Assembly: GCA_023248745.1 (NCBI GenBank)
Contig: JAHFDZ010000027.1
Span: 1,082-35,681 of the forward strand
Source: Myxococcales bacterium
GTDB taxonomy: Bacteria; Myxococcota_A; Polyangia; Polyangiales; Polyangiaceae
DNA length: 34,600 nt
Direction: 5' to 3'
Shown here: positions 8,391-15,744 of the stretch, in pieces
Position numbering within the stretch: position 1 is the first letter of the stretch
Layout: every line of letters starts with the position of its first letter
The notes under the pieces: model-generated
Databases searched by the model: none
Told to the model about the DNA's origin: nothing
What the model saw: only the letters and a program-made list of their open reading frames with translations
Translations under genes and position numbers: made by a program

Positions 8391-9225
8391 CGCGCAGTCC
8401 CTCTCCGAAAAGGTTAAAGCCGAGGACAGTCGCGACGATAGCTGCTGCAGGGCAAGCGAGCAGCCAAGGCGCAAGTGTGTAAGAGTCTTGACCTTCGTAG
8501 AGCATGGCGCCCCAGGTGGGGGTCGGCGGCGAAAGGCCAACGCCGAGGTAGCTGAGCACGCTCTCGGCAAGGATCATCTGCCCAATCGAAAGGGTTGCAG
8601 ACACAAGCAACGTGCCGATTACGTTTGGCAGGATGTGCTTCCAAAGAATCACAATTTGTTGCTGACCTAACGCGCGCGCGGCAAGGACATAGTCAAGATC
8701 CCGAATGGTCAAGGTCTTTGCCCGTACGATGCGCGCGGTGCCGAGCCAGCCCGTGACGCCAAGCGTGACAAGGAGGCTTGCGACTGTCGTGCGATCGAGC
8801 AATGCGCCGATTGCCATGACGAGCAAAAGGAAAGGAAAGGAAAGGCCGACATCGACGAGTCGCATGAGCGACGAATCGAGAATCGAGCCTCCCTTTTTTC
8901 CAGCAGCGTAGCCAGAGACGATGCCAACGAGGCCTCCAACGGTCGCCGCAATCGCGCTCGCTGCGATGCCAATTAGAAGTGATAGGCGACCACCCAGTGC
9001 AAGCCGCGCGAACATGTCGCGAAAGAGGCGATCGGCGCCAAGCGGATATTCGATTGAAGGGCCAACCGGCAGCAGCGCGTCGGTCATCGCGCGCTCAGGA
9101 TTGCTCGTGAACGCATCGTGCGGAGCCAGCCACGGTCCGGCAACGGAAAATAGAACCACGATGGATACAAGAACAATGCCCCAACGAAGTGATGCGTGCT
9201 TGCGTAGGGCTTGCTGAAAGCTCAT
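8368..9225 (-). CDS. Peptide ABC transporter permease, DppC/OppC type
   Basis: The 285-aa membrane protein starts MSFQQALRKHASLRWG; ATG 9225 overlaps the hydrolase stop (ATGA), so the ORF-track start at 9462 is rejected. It shows the OppC_N region (first helix then GPWLAPHDAFTSNP), YPLGADRLFRDMFARL, several membrane helices, and the EAA loop (YVLAARALGQQQIVILWKHI) followed by LPNVIGTLLVSATLSIGQMI and SYLGVGLSPPTPTWG. These are textbook DppC/OppC landmarks. It pairs with the DppB-like permease to make the transport channel. The order hydrolase, DppC, binding protein, DppB is unusual compared with the common A-B-C-D-F order, and no DppD/DppF ATPase genes lie within the operon, so the pump must borrow ATPases from elsewhere or not be a complete unit. 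Confidence 0.93.
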   Translation of the reverse strand: MSFQQALRKHASLRWGIVLVSIVVLFSVAGPWLAPHDAFTSNPERAMTDALLPVGPSIEYPLGADRLFRDMFARLALGGRLSLLIGIAASAIAATVGGLVGIVSGYAAGKKGGSILDSSLMRLVDVGLSFPFLLLVMAIGALLDRTTVASLLVTLGVTGWLGTARIVRAKTLTIRDLDYVLAARALGQQQIVILWKHILPNVIGTLLVSATLSIGQMILAESVLSYLGVGLSPPTPTWGAMLYEGQDSYTLAPWLLACPAAAIVATVLGFNLFGEGLRDVLDPKG

Positions 9226-10136
9226 GCCGCGAAAAACTCTGCGAGTGCCCGGGCCGTGTGATCGGGAGCCTCTTCGGCTGGGCTGTGACCAACGTCGAGA
9301 AGTTCGAATCGTTTTGATCGAAGCTCTCGGGCCACTCGTCTTCCGACGGGAAGTGAATAGAGCGCATCGTGTTGACCCCAGAGCACCATCGAAGGGATGT
9401 CGATGCGTGGCAAGCTTGCGAGGAGGGCGCGCGAGTCGTTCATCGTTGATAGAGTTGCCCAAGCGGCTTCACGACCTTCGGGCGAGTTGAACTGAGCGTA
9501 CCACTGGTCGGCGTTAGCGAGCTGCGTGAGGGATGCGTGGCGATAGGTCGAATTTACCATCGCTCGAAATGTAACGCGTCCGGTGACTTGTCTGAGGAAG
9601 AGCTTGCCAAAGAGTCTGTTGCGTGACGCGCGCAGCGTCCAATGTTCGCCGGGCATGAAGTGCGGATTAATGAGCGAGAGTGAACGAACGCTCGCGGGAT
9701 GCTCGCGCGCGAGCTGAACGCCCACGGCGCCGCCGAAGCCATGGCCGACGACGTGAACGCGACTCTCGCCAAATGCTGCGATCGCGTCGAGCGCCACGTC
9801 TGCAAACGAGGCATAATCGTAACTAAAATCGATCGATTTATCGCTGCCCCCAAAGCCAGGCCAATCAAATGCAATGACGCGATACTTTTCAGAGAGCGCG
9901 AGCGCGACGGAAGTCCACGAAATATGGCTTTTGAGCACATCGTGAAGAAGTATGACGGCGTCGCCGCTGCCGATCTCAATGCCGCACAAACGGGGGCCTC
10001 GCGTGACGATATTTCGCGTCTGCCGTTCGAGATCTTGGCCAATGGGTAATGGAGGCTGTTCTATTTGTTCCATCTGTTGCGACGAGGCGGTCGAGCGAGC
10101 ACTGTACTTCGCCCACATGAACGCGTGGATGGGCAA
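9222..10136 (-). CDS. Alpha/beta-hydrolase-fold protein with Gly at the nucleophile position
   Basis: The 304-aa protein has the alpha/beta hydrolase fold: strand and turn VILLHDVLKS, then YRVIAFDWPGFGGSDKS, the nucleophile-elbow region VHVVGHGFGGAVGVQ, and a C-terminal LWGQHDALYSLP (acid) and DVGHSP (histidine). In ordinary family members the elbow reads GHSxGG; here the nucleophile position is Gly (GHGFGG), and the oxyanion-region HG is HD. The acid and His appear intact. The best start is TTG 10136, preceded by AAGGA with five bases spacing; ATG 10118 and ATG 10073 are possible but have no ribosome site. It is the first gene of the minus-strand peptide-transport operon and overlaps the DppC gene by four bases, suggesting a job tied to the imported compound. 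It may be a non-catalytic binding protein or use another mechanism. Confidence 0.88.
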   Translation of the reverse strand: MPIHAFMWAKYSARSTASSQQMEQIEQPPLPIGQDLERQTRNIVTRGPRLCGIEIGSGDAVILLHDVLKSHISWTSVALALSEKYRVIAFDWPGFGGSDKSIDFSYDYASFADVALDAIAAFGESRVHVVGHGFGGAVGVQLAREHPASVRSLSLINPHFMPGEHWTLRASRNRLFGKLFLRQVTGRVTFRAMVNSTYRHASLTQLANADQWYAQFNSPEGREAAWATLSTMNDSRALLASLPRIDIPSMVLWGQHDALYSLPVGRRVARELRSKRFELLDVGHSPAEEAPDHTARALAEFFAA

Positions 10137-10155
10137 CTAAGTCCTTGCGTAGCTA

Positions 10156-10192
10156 TGACATAATTTGTCAGACCAGCGGTCTAACTGTCTGA
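10156..10192 (-). promoter_or_regulatory. Candidate TetR-type operator ahead of the hydrolase-peptide transport operon
   Basis: Two adjoining dyads are visible: TGACA-taatt-TGTCA (10156-10170) and AGACC-agc-GGTCT (10170-10182), the latter enclosed by a wider TCAGAC/GTCTGA dyad (10168-10192). The AGACC...GGTCT layout resembles operators of several TetR-family repressors. It lies 20 to 56 bp upstream of the hydrolase start, where an operator would overlap the promoter. On the minus strand TTAGAC and TATGTC are 16 bp apart and could be weak -35/-10 elements. Dyads are seen directly; the repressor family and promoter are inference. Confidence 0.4.
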
Positions 10193-10572
10193 ATTGAGGT
10201 CCATAATGAGTGTTTGCAAAAAAAATGCGAACGATGGATTGACCCAGTTCTTCCTCTTCCCATAGTTTGATTTTCGTTCAGTGGATCGTGCCGGCAATGT
10301 CCGGTGCAGGTCACCCGCGATGACCTCGTCCGTCAACGATCAAAAACGACGACTACGCAAACGAAGAAGTGAACGAAGAGCGGACGGGTGAATAGCGGGA
10401 TTCTGTCGAGCGGTCAGCGACGGAGTGGGAATGAGAGGACATGTGGGACTCGACGTGAGCCCTGCATGCAGACTTGCGTCATGTTCTGTCTGCACTGAGG
10501 AACGGTCGCGTCGTAAAGAAAATTGACGACAGTAATACCGCGAATTGAGCGGCGGCTTGACCTGGAAGCGCA

Positions 10573-10599
10573 CACTGCGCGCTGAGGCGGCGCGCAGTG
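10573..10599 (+). promoter_or_regulatory. Strong GC-rich hairpin in the leader of the sigma-like gene
   Basis: CACTGCGCGC and GCGCGCAGTG form perfect ten-base arms around a seven-base loop. The structure ends 35 bases before the ATG of the sigma-70 region-4-like gene. A short T run (CCTTTTG) follows a few bases later. It could be an attenuator, a terminator of upstream read-through, or a leader structure controlling mRNA stability or translation. It does not cover the ribosome binding site (GGGAGGAAG at 10621). Confidence 0.5.
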
Positions 10600-10634
10600 A
10601 TGACCTTTTGTCTAAAGACCGGGAGGAAGTGACG

Positions 10635-11264
10635 ATGGATCCAAAGAGCGTTGCAGATGGACAGCAGACCGAAGGGTCGCTGGCGCTGGAAACCGTGGAA
10701 GCCGAGTCTACTGAGCAGGTCACCCGCGAGCAGCGTCGATCGCGTCGGAAGCGTGCCGTGCGGGCGCGTACGATCAGCGTAAAACGCATGACCAAACGGG
10801 AGCTGGAGCTCGGTCGGTTGCTCTATCCGGACATGGAGGAAGAGCCCCGGCCGCGAACGCGCGAAGCATGCGCAGGTGGTGAGAGGCCTTGCCCTTATGT
10901 ATCGTGCAAGCATCACTTGTTTCTCGATGTCTCGGCGCGAACGGGCGCAATCAAATTGAACTTTCCCGACCTCGAAGTTTGGGACATGAACGAAACGTGC
11001 GCCCTTGACGTCGCCGATCGTGGGGGAACCACCCTCGAGGAAGTGGGCGCGATCATGAATCTCACGCGCGAGCGCATCCGTCAGGTTGAGGTCAAGGGAC
11101 TTGCCAAGTTGCAAGCGCTCAAGGACATGCTGGCGCTGCGCGACTACGTGGATGAGGGGCCAGTCGGTAAGCGCCGCTTACCTGTGCTCACAGCGCGCGT
11201 CGTCGATGACGAAGACGAAGACGAGAAGTCTTCGGAAGTCGAAGAAGCCGACGCCGATTTTTGA
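10635..11264 (+). CDS. Stand-alone sigma-70 region-4-like DNA-binding protein
   Basis: The true start is ATG 10635 ([20 protein letters not shown]), with GGGAGGAAG in ideal position; the ORF-track start at 10545 would run through the leader hairpin. The 209-aa protein has a basic N-terminal part ([14 protein letters not shown]), a Cys/His cluster C-x6-C-x4-C-x2-H ([16 protein letters not shown]) that could bind metal, the phrase [17 protein letters not shown], and then a clear sigma-70 region-4 helix-turn-helix: [20 protein letters not shown], followed by [13 protein letters not shown]. It ends in an acidic tail rich in Asp and Glu. From memory, similar proteins are widespread in deltaproteobacteria and myxobacteria. 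It lacks sigma region 2, so it cannot act as a full sigma factor. It more likely binds -35-like DNA or the RNA polymerase flap as a regulator. The function is inferred only. Confidence 0.85.
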   Translation: MDPKSVADGQQTEGSLALETVEAESTEQVTREQRRSRRKRAVRARTISVKRMTKRELELGRLLYPDMEEEPRPRTREACAGGERPCPYVSCKHHLFLDVSARTGAIKLNFPDLEVWDMNETCALDVADRGGTTLEEVGAIMNLTRERIRQVEVKGLAKLQALKDMLALRDYVDEGPVGKRRLPVLTARVVDDEDEDEKSSEVEEADADF

Positions 11265-11371
11265 CAAAGCCTGCCTGTTTTCGTCGATCCCGGGAGCGAT
11301 CGAAGGAGAATCAAGCACGCTTTTGCAAGACGCATCTTGACCCCCTGAAATGAGGAGCGTACCGCCATCTG

Positions 11372-12928
11372 ATGGCGATTCGAACTGCGCTCCTCTCTGT
11401 TTCCGACAAGACGCACCTCGTACCCTTCGCCCGTCGGCTTGCGGCGCTCGGTGTTCGCTTGTTGTCAAGTGGCGGAACTTTCAAGGCACTTCACGCGGAA
11501 GGTATCAAGGTCGAGGCTGTAGATGCCTATACCGAGTCACCCGAAGTGATGGCGGGTCGGGTCAAGACGCTTCATCCTCGCGTGCACGGTGGCATCTTGG
11601 CGCGGGAAGGAACCGACGAGAAAGATCTCGCGCGCATCGGCGCCGAGTTCATCGACCTAGTCGTCGTCAATCTCTACCCGTTCGAGCGAACGCTCGCCGA
11701 TCCGAAGTCCACCTTCGAAGAGCTCGTTGAGAACATCGACATTGGTGGTCCTTCGATGCTTCGCTCTGCGGCGAAGAACCACGCGCGCGTGACGGTGGTT
11801 TGCGATCCCAACGACTACGATTCTGTTGCCAAGCAACTCGAAGTTGAAGCGGTGGTGTCGGGCGGCCTTCGCAAGCAACTCGCTGCAAAGGCGTTCGCCC
11901 ATACCGCCGCGTACGACGCCGCGATTTCGGGTTGGCTCTCCAAGGAGGGTGAGAATCCGTATCCGCAGTTCCTTACGCTTCCGTACGAGCGTGCCTACAC
12001 GCTCCGCTATGGCGAGAACCCGCATCAGACGGGTGCTTTCTACGTGGAGCGCGGAGCACCTGCAGGTTCGCTCGCGCGCGCCGAGAGTCTTGGGGCCGGC
12101 GGCAAGGAGTTGAGTTTCAACAACTTGGTCGACGTCAATGCCGCGCTCGACGCCGTTCGCGAGTTCGACGATCCCGCGGCCGTTGTGGTGAAGCACACGA
12201 ATCCATGCGGTGTTGCGACCGCCGCTTCACTTGCGCACGCGTATCTCAAGGCACGTGAGGCGGATGCGTTGAGCGCTTTTGGTGGCGTTGTAGCGTTCAA
12301 CCGCGAGGTCGATGAGGCAACCGCAAAACTCTTGGCCGAGACGTTCCTTGAGTGCGTGATCGCACCTTCGTTTTCGTCAAGTGCATTGCCTATCTTGCAC
12401 GCGAAGAAGAATTTGCGGTTACTCGCAACAGGGGCGTGGCTCGACGCTACTCACGATGCACTCGATTTTCGACGCCTGTCAGGAGGCATCGCGGTTCAGT
12501 CGCGCGATCGAACGGCAGGTGGCGAGGTGCGCGGTGGGAAGGTTGTGACGAAGAAGCAGCCGACCGAAGAGCAGTGGCGAGCGCTTGAGTTTGCGTGGCG
12601 TGTCTGCAAGCACGTGAAGTCGAACGCGATCGTTCTTGCGGCCAACGATGATCTCGGTGCCGTCACACTTGGCGTCGGAGCCGGGCAAATGTCGCGTGTC
12701 GTTTCGGTTGAACTTGCAGTCAAGAAGGCAGGCGATCGAAGCCGAGGTTCTGTGCTCGCGTCAGATGCATTCTTTCCGTTTCCTGACGGTCTCGTTGCCG
12801 CTGCAACGGCCGGAATTGTTGCGGTTGCCCAGCCTGGTGGAAGCGTCAAGGATGTTGACGTCATTGCAGCCGCAGACGAACTGGGCGTCGCGATGGTGCT
12901 GACTGGGGCGCGGCATTTCCGCCACTGA
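11372..12928 (+). CDS. purH: Bifunctional AICAR transformylase / IMP cyclohydrolase
   Basis: PurH catalyses the last two steps of purine synthesis: formylation of AICAR with 10-formyl-tetrahydrofolate and ring closure to IMP, in the cytoplasm. The 518-aa length is normal for the family. The N-terminal MGS-like cyclohydrolase domain (1 to about 195) shows [11 protein letters not shown], the signature [16 protein letters not shown], and NLYPFERT. The C-terminal transformylase domain has [48 protein letters not shown] and the terminal [11 protein letters not shown]. All landmarks are intact. ATG 11372 is the natural start from [13 protein letters not shown]; a GAGGAG lies somewhat far upstream, so translation may be weak. 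It is 107 bp downstream of the sigma-like gene and 4 bp upstream of an esterase-like lipoprotein, so it may share mRNA with the latter. Confidence 0.98.
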   Translation: MAIRTALLSVSDKTHLVPFARRLAALGVRLLSSGGTFKALHAEGIKVEAVDAYTESPEVMAGRVKTLHPRVHGGILAREGTDEKDLARIGAEFIDLVVVNLYPFERTLADPKSTFEELVENIDIGGPSMLRSAAKNHARVTVVCDPNDYDSVAKQLEVEAVVSGGLRKQLAAKAFAHTAAYDAAISGWLSKEGENPYPQFLTLPYERAYTLRYGENPHQTGAFYVERGAPAGSLARAESLGAGGKELSFNNLVDVNAALDAVREFDDPAAVVVKHTNPCGVATAASLAHAYLKAREADALSAFGGVVAFNREVDEATAKLLAETFLECVIAPSFSSSALPILHAKKNLRLLATGAWLDATHDALDFRRLSGGIAVQSRDRTAGGEVRGGKVVTKKQPTEEQWRALEFAWRVCKHVKSNAIVLAANDDLGAVTLGVGAGQMSRVVSVELAVKKAGDRSRGSVLASDAFFPFPDGLVAAATAGIVAVAQPGGSVKDVDVIAAADELGVAMVLTGARHFRH

Positions 12929-12932
12929 TTGG

Positions 12933-13760
12933 ATGCGGCGCCAGCTAGCTGTCGGCATACTGGCAGTCCTTTGTGGCTGCCGTAATCAGTCGCTCCATAG
13001 TGCGGAAGCAGGAACGCAAGGCAACGCGTCAACCCCGGCGCCTTCGGCAGCGTTGGCGTCGGCGGCTCCGAAAGTACGACAGACGAAGTTTGCGGCGGAG
13101 CGACTCTCGCTTGGCCAAGGCGATGAGGCCATCCTCGAACTCCCATTCGATGCTGTTGGTCGTAGGCCCATTCTTGTTGCGGTTCATGGTGCTGGCGATC
13201 GACCCGACTGGGCATGCGGTGGATGGCGTGCGATTGCGGAAGGCTACCCGTTCATCATTTGCCCTCAGGGTTCTCCAGGTGGAGGGGTGTACTGGTGGCG
13301 ATCGTGGAAAGACCTTGAGCGCATCGTCGATCGTTCTTTGGCGATTGTGAAAGAGCGCTACGCCGACTTCGTGGCTGATGGGCCAATCGTTCTTGTGGGG
13401 TTTTCGATGGGGGCTTCGAACGTTGCGGTTCTCGCAAGCAAAAGGTCAAGTGACTTCCCTTTTGTCGCGTTGGTCGAGGGCGCTTATGACACGGGCGGCG
13501 CGTTCGCGAATCCCTTCGCGAAAAGTGGCGGCAAGCGCGTGCTTCTGTCTTGTTCAACGGGCAACTGTGAGGGACGCTTTGCGTCTGCGCGTGCGTCGAT
13601 CGCGCGAGCGCACATCGATGTGCGCGTTTCGGATTCGGGTAGGCACGGGCACAATCTCGATAAGCCCGAGGCGATGCGTGAGCCGTTTGCATGGCTCGTT
13701 CGCGACGATTCGCGCTGGGCAGGATTGCCGGCAGCAAAGAAGCTCGAAGCTCAACCGTAA
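12933..13760 (+). CDS. Alpha/beta-hydrolase (esterase-like) lipoprotein
   Basis: The 275-aa protein starts MRRQLAVGILAVLCGC; the hydrophobic stretch followed by LCGC is a probable lipobox, placing the mature protein at the membrane facing the periplasm or outside. After a low-complexity Ala/Ser/Pro linker (about 30-50) comes an alpha/beta hydrolase core: PILVAVHGAGDRPDWACGGW (oxyanion region), PFIICPQGSPGGGVYWWRSW, the nucleophile elbow VLVGFSMGASNVAVLASK (Ser present), and GRHGHNLD near the C-terminus with a candidate catalytic His. The layout resembles the phospholipase/carboxylesterase or PHB-depolymerase-like group, but no substrate can be named. It begins 4 bp after the purH stop; no metabolic link with purine synthesis is obvious. 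Confidence 0.85.
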   Translation: MRRQLAVGILAVLCGCRNQSLHSAEAGTQGNASTPAPSAALASAAPKVRQTKFAAERLSLGQGDEAILELPFDAVGRRPILVAVHGAGDRPDWACGGWRAIAEGYPFIICPQGSPGGGVYWWRSWKDLERIVDRSLAIVKERYADFVADGPIVLVGFSMGASNVAVLASKRSSDFPFVALVEGAYDTGGAFANPFAKSGGKRVLLSCSTGNCEGRFASARASIARAHIDVRVSDSGRHGHNLDKPEAMREPFAWLVRDDSRWAGLPAAKKLEAQP

Positions 13761-13837
13761 GTTTGCTTGCAAGGTCATTTGCCGTTGCAACGAACCTATG
13801 GAGCATCTGCAAAGCGTACTGACGCGCACATGCAAAC

Positions 13838-14854
13838 GTGTCCGTGTTGTCAGACTTGAGGTACGTTTTGCGCGTGCGTTGCCCTATCCTTTTTGCAATC
13901 GCTGCTTCGGTCGCCACCACCACAGTCCTCACTCACTGCGGCGCGCGCACAGGCCTTGATGCGCCTGTGAGCGATGCAAGCGTGCTCGATGCAACGACGG
14001 ATGCACGCGACGCAAGCGTCGATGCTCCCGTCGATGCAAATGACGGCGCGCTCGATGTGGTTGATGCGCTGCCTCCCATCGACTCAAGCTTCAGCGATGT
14101 CATCATCACCGACTGCCCGACCGCAGACGTGACGTTCATCTATCTCTTGTCGAATGAGAATGACCTGCTCAGTTTCAATCCCGCGACGCTCGCTGTAAAA
14201 ACGATCGGTCGTATTAACTGCCCCGGTGCCGGAACGGCAACGCCCTATTCGATGGCCGTCGATCGCAAAGGCATCGCGTATGCCGTCTTTACGGACGGCA
14301 AGCTCTATCGCGTGAGCACCGCGAGTGCGGCCTGTGTTGCAACAACCTTCGTTCCGGGTCAGCAAGGGTTTACGACATTCGGAATGGGTTTCGTTGCAGA
14401 CACGAATGGTGCCGATCAGCTTTACGTTTCCGAAGCGAGCTTTGGTGGCCCTGGTGGCGCAGAGTCGGAGGGCCTCGCAAGGATCGATACGTCGACGTTC
14501 AAACTCAATTTCGTTGGCAAATTTTCGCAAACCGTGAATCGATCCGAGCTCACAGGTACCGGAGCGGGACGCCTCTTTGCGTTCGTGCTCCCCTCAACGG
14601 GTACGGGTTCTCGTATCGACGAGATCGACAAAACGAACGCGAAAAACATCGCGCAAAGTGTGCTCAAGACCGGCAGCGCGAGTTCTGCGTTTGCGTTCGC
14701 GTTCTGGGGTGGCGATTTCTGGCTGTTCACCTCCCCCGGAGGTGCAACGTCGGTGACGCGCTACAAGCCCGCCGATAGCAGCGAAACCGTGGTGGCAACC
14801 CTGCCGCAAACGATTGTCGGTGCCGGCGTCTCAACGTGCGCGCCTTCCAACTAA
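13838..14854 (+). CDS. Lipoprotein with Asp/Ala-rich linker and beta-propeller-like repeats
   Basis: The 338-aa protein has a hydrophobic leader (ILFAIAASVATTTVLTHC) and then CGARTGLD, a lipobox context seen over and over in Polyangia lipoproteins. A linker of about 60 residues built from Asp-Ala-Ser/Pro units (DASVLDATTDARDASVDAPV) follows and is thought to hold the domain away from the membrane. The C-terminal 240 residues have repeated phrases such as YLLSNENDLLSFNPATLAV, YSMAVDRKGIAYAVFTDGKL and DEIDKTNAKN, which look like blades of a beta-propeller of the NHL/SMP-30 type. Its function is unknown. The start is uncertain: GTG 13838 is the longest, and GTG 13874 (twelve codons in) gives a more typical lipoprotein leader with GAGG upstream. 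Confidence 0.8.
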   Translation: MSVLSDLRYVLRVRCPILFAIAASVATTTVLTHCGARTGLDAPVSDASVLDATTDARDASVDAPVDANDGALDVVDALPPIDSSFSDVIITDCPTADVTFIYLLSNENDLLSFNPATLAVKTIGRINCPGAGTATPYSMAVDRKGIAYAVFTDGKLYRVSTASAACVATTFVPGQQGFTTFGMGFVADTNGADQLYVSEASFGGPGGAESEGLARIDTSTFKLNFVGKFSQTVNRSELTGTGAGRLFAFVLPSTGTGSRIDEIDKTNAKNIAQSVLKTGSASSAFAFAFWGGDFWLFTSPGGATSVTRYKPADSSETVVATLPQTIVGAGVSTCAPSN

Positions 14855-15744
14855 ATTATTATTGCTCAAGCGTTTGGGAGCCCGACCGTTCCTCAAGGCG
14901 GGCCATAACTACGCGCCCACTTTCTTGAGATCCGTATGCGCATAGCTTTTTCATCGACTCAGGTGAACGTACCTGCTCGCTTGCCTCCAGGGCAGGCCGA
15001 TACAGGTCATACGAGCCCGTCAGCGGACGGTGAGCTCGAAGCGAGTGCGTCATTTCGGGTCCCGCCACAGGAGGTAGTACCGAAACCTGACGGTCAAGCT
15101 GCGGTACGAAAACCTCCTCAAGGTGGGCAAGTACGCGGCACGAGTGATCCTCGTTCCTCTGGTCCTGGCGGACTCCAACCGCGATCACTTGGGGGTGCGC
15201 CACCGCCGCGCGCGCTCCCTCCAGGAGTCAACGCGCCATCGCCACTCAGTGCGGAGGTTGTAAGTGAGACACAACCGGGCGCGCCGCAACCGGTTTACGT
15301 GGTGCTTCAGTGGAACGTTCAGCTTCCGGGACAAGTCATCAGTGGGCAGACGCCACCGACTTGGGTGCAAGGGGATCTGGATGTTCGCGCGCAAGGATCG
15401 CCGGACGCGCAACCCGCACCGAGAGGCGCGCGCGATGCTCCTCCTGCGCAAAATTTCCCCCTTCAGCCGCAACCGGCGCCTCTGCCAACCAGGGTTCCAA
15501 CGAACGTTCCGGTTGCTGAATTTGTCGGTCAAGCGTTTGTGGCGGTCGACGATCGCCGTCAGGAAGGCATCCACGAAAGCGATCGCGAACGGCCGCGCGA
15601 GGCGAGCGCGTCAACGTCGCGTGTTCGTGCAAGTTATCGACGCTCTTGCCCCGATGACGTTGCCGCCGCAGCCGATGGTTGTGCGCCTCGCAAAGAGCGT
15701 ATCGTCACGCAGGGTTGAGCGCGTCGAACTCAAAGTCGTAGCAG
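14855..15744. other. 890-bp stretch with no convincing gene, possibly decayed coding sequence
   Basis: Several overlapping ORFs exist here, the longest at 14936-15718 (+, 260 aa), but its product is a Pro/Gln/Arg-rich string without domains and typical of a shadow frame. In frame 0 of the plus strand the segment 15078-15260 reads smoothly (LRYENLLKVGKYAARVILVP) between a TAG at 15075 and a TAA at 15261. The same frame reopens at 15264 and contains another protein-like phrase (RVFVQVIDALAPMTLPPQPM) around 15618-15680. This pattern would fit a gene broken by stops, or chance. A minus-strand 114-aa ORF (14859-15203) is an equally unproven candidate. No known gene, RNA or repeat was recognised. 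Confidence 0.5.

Larger units (their letters stand above)
10137..10634. other. Divergent intergenic region without a gene (about 500 bp)
   Basis: No convincing reading frame occurs between the TTG start of the hydrolase operon (-) and the ATG of the sigma-like gene (+). What it does hold is a run of inverted repeats. Next to the hydrolase are two overlapping dyads (10156-10192, listed separately). Further right are a six-base dyad AGGTCA/TGACCT (10308-10326), a seven-base dyad TGCAGAC/GTCTGCA (10467-10494) and a strong ten-base hairpin (10573-10599, listed separately). An A-rich tract (gcaaaaaaaatgcg, near 10215) is also present. Promoters for both directions must lie here, but I could not fix -35/-10 pairs with confidence. 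Confidence 0.7.

Noticed and set aside
10201-10240. A-run near gcaaaaaaaatgcg as a promoter UP element
   Set aside because: No matching -35/-10 pair could be fixed; left as an undetailed part of the intergenic region.
11657-12196. 179-aa minus-strand ORF inside purH
   Set aside because: Shadow of a highly conserved gene.
14859-15203. 114-aa minus-strand ORF
   Set aside because: Reads fairly smoothly but has no ribosome site, no known motif, and no support beyond being open.
14936-15718. 260-aa plus-strand ORF in the gene-poor gap
   Set aside because: Pro/Gln/Arg-rich, no domain, no ribosome site, overlaps other equally long frames. Not called as a gene, but the region is flagged as possibly decayed.
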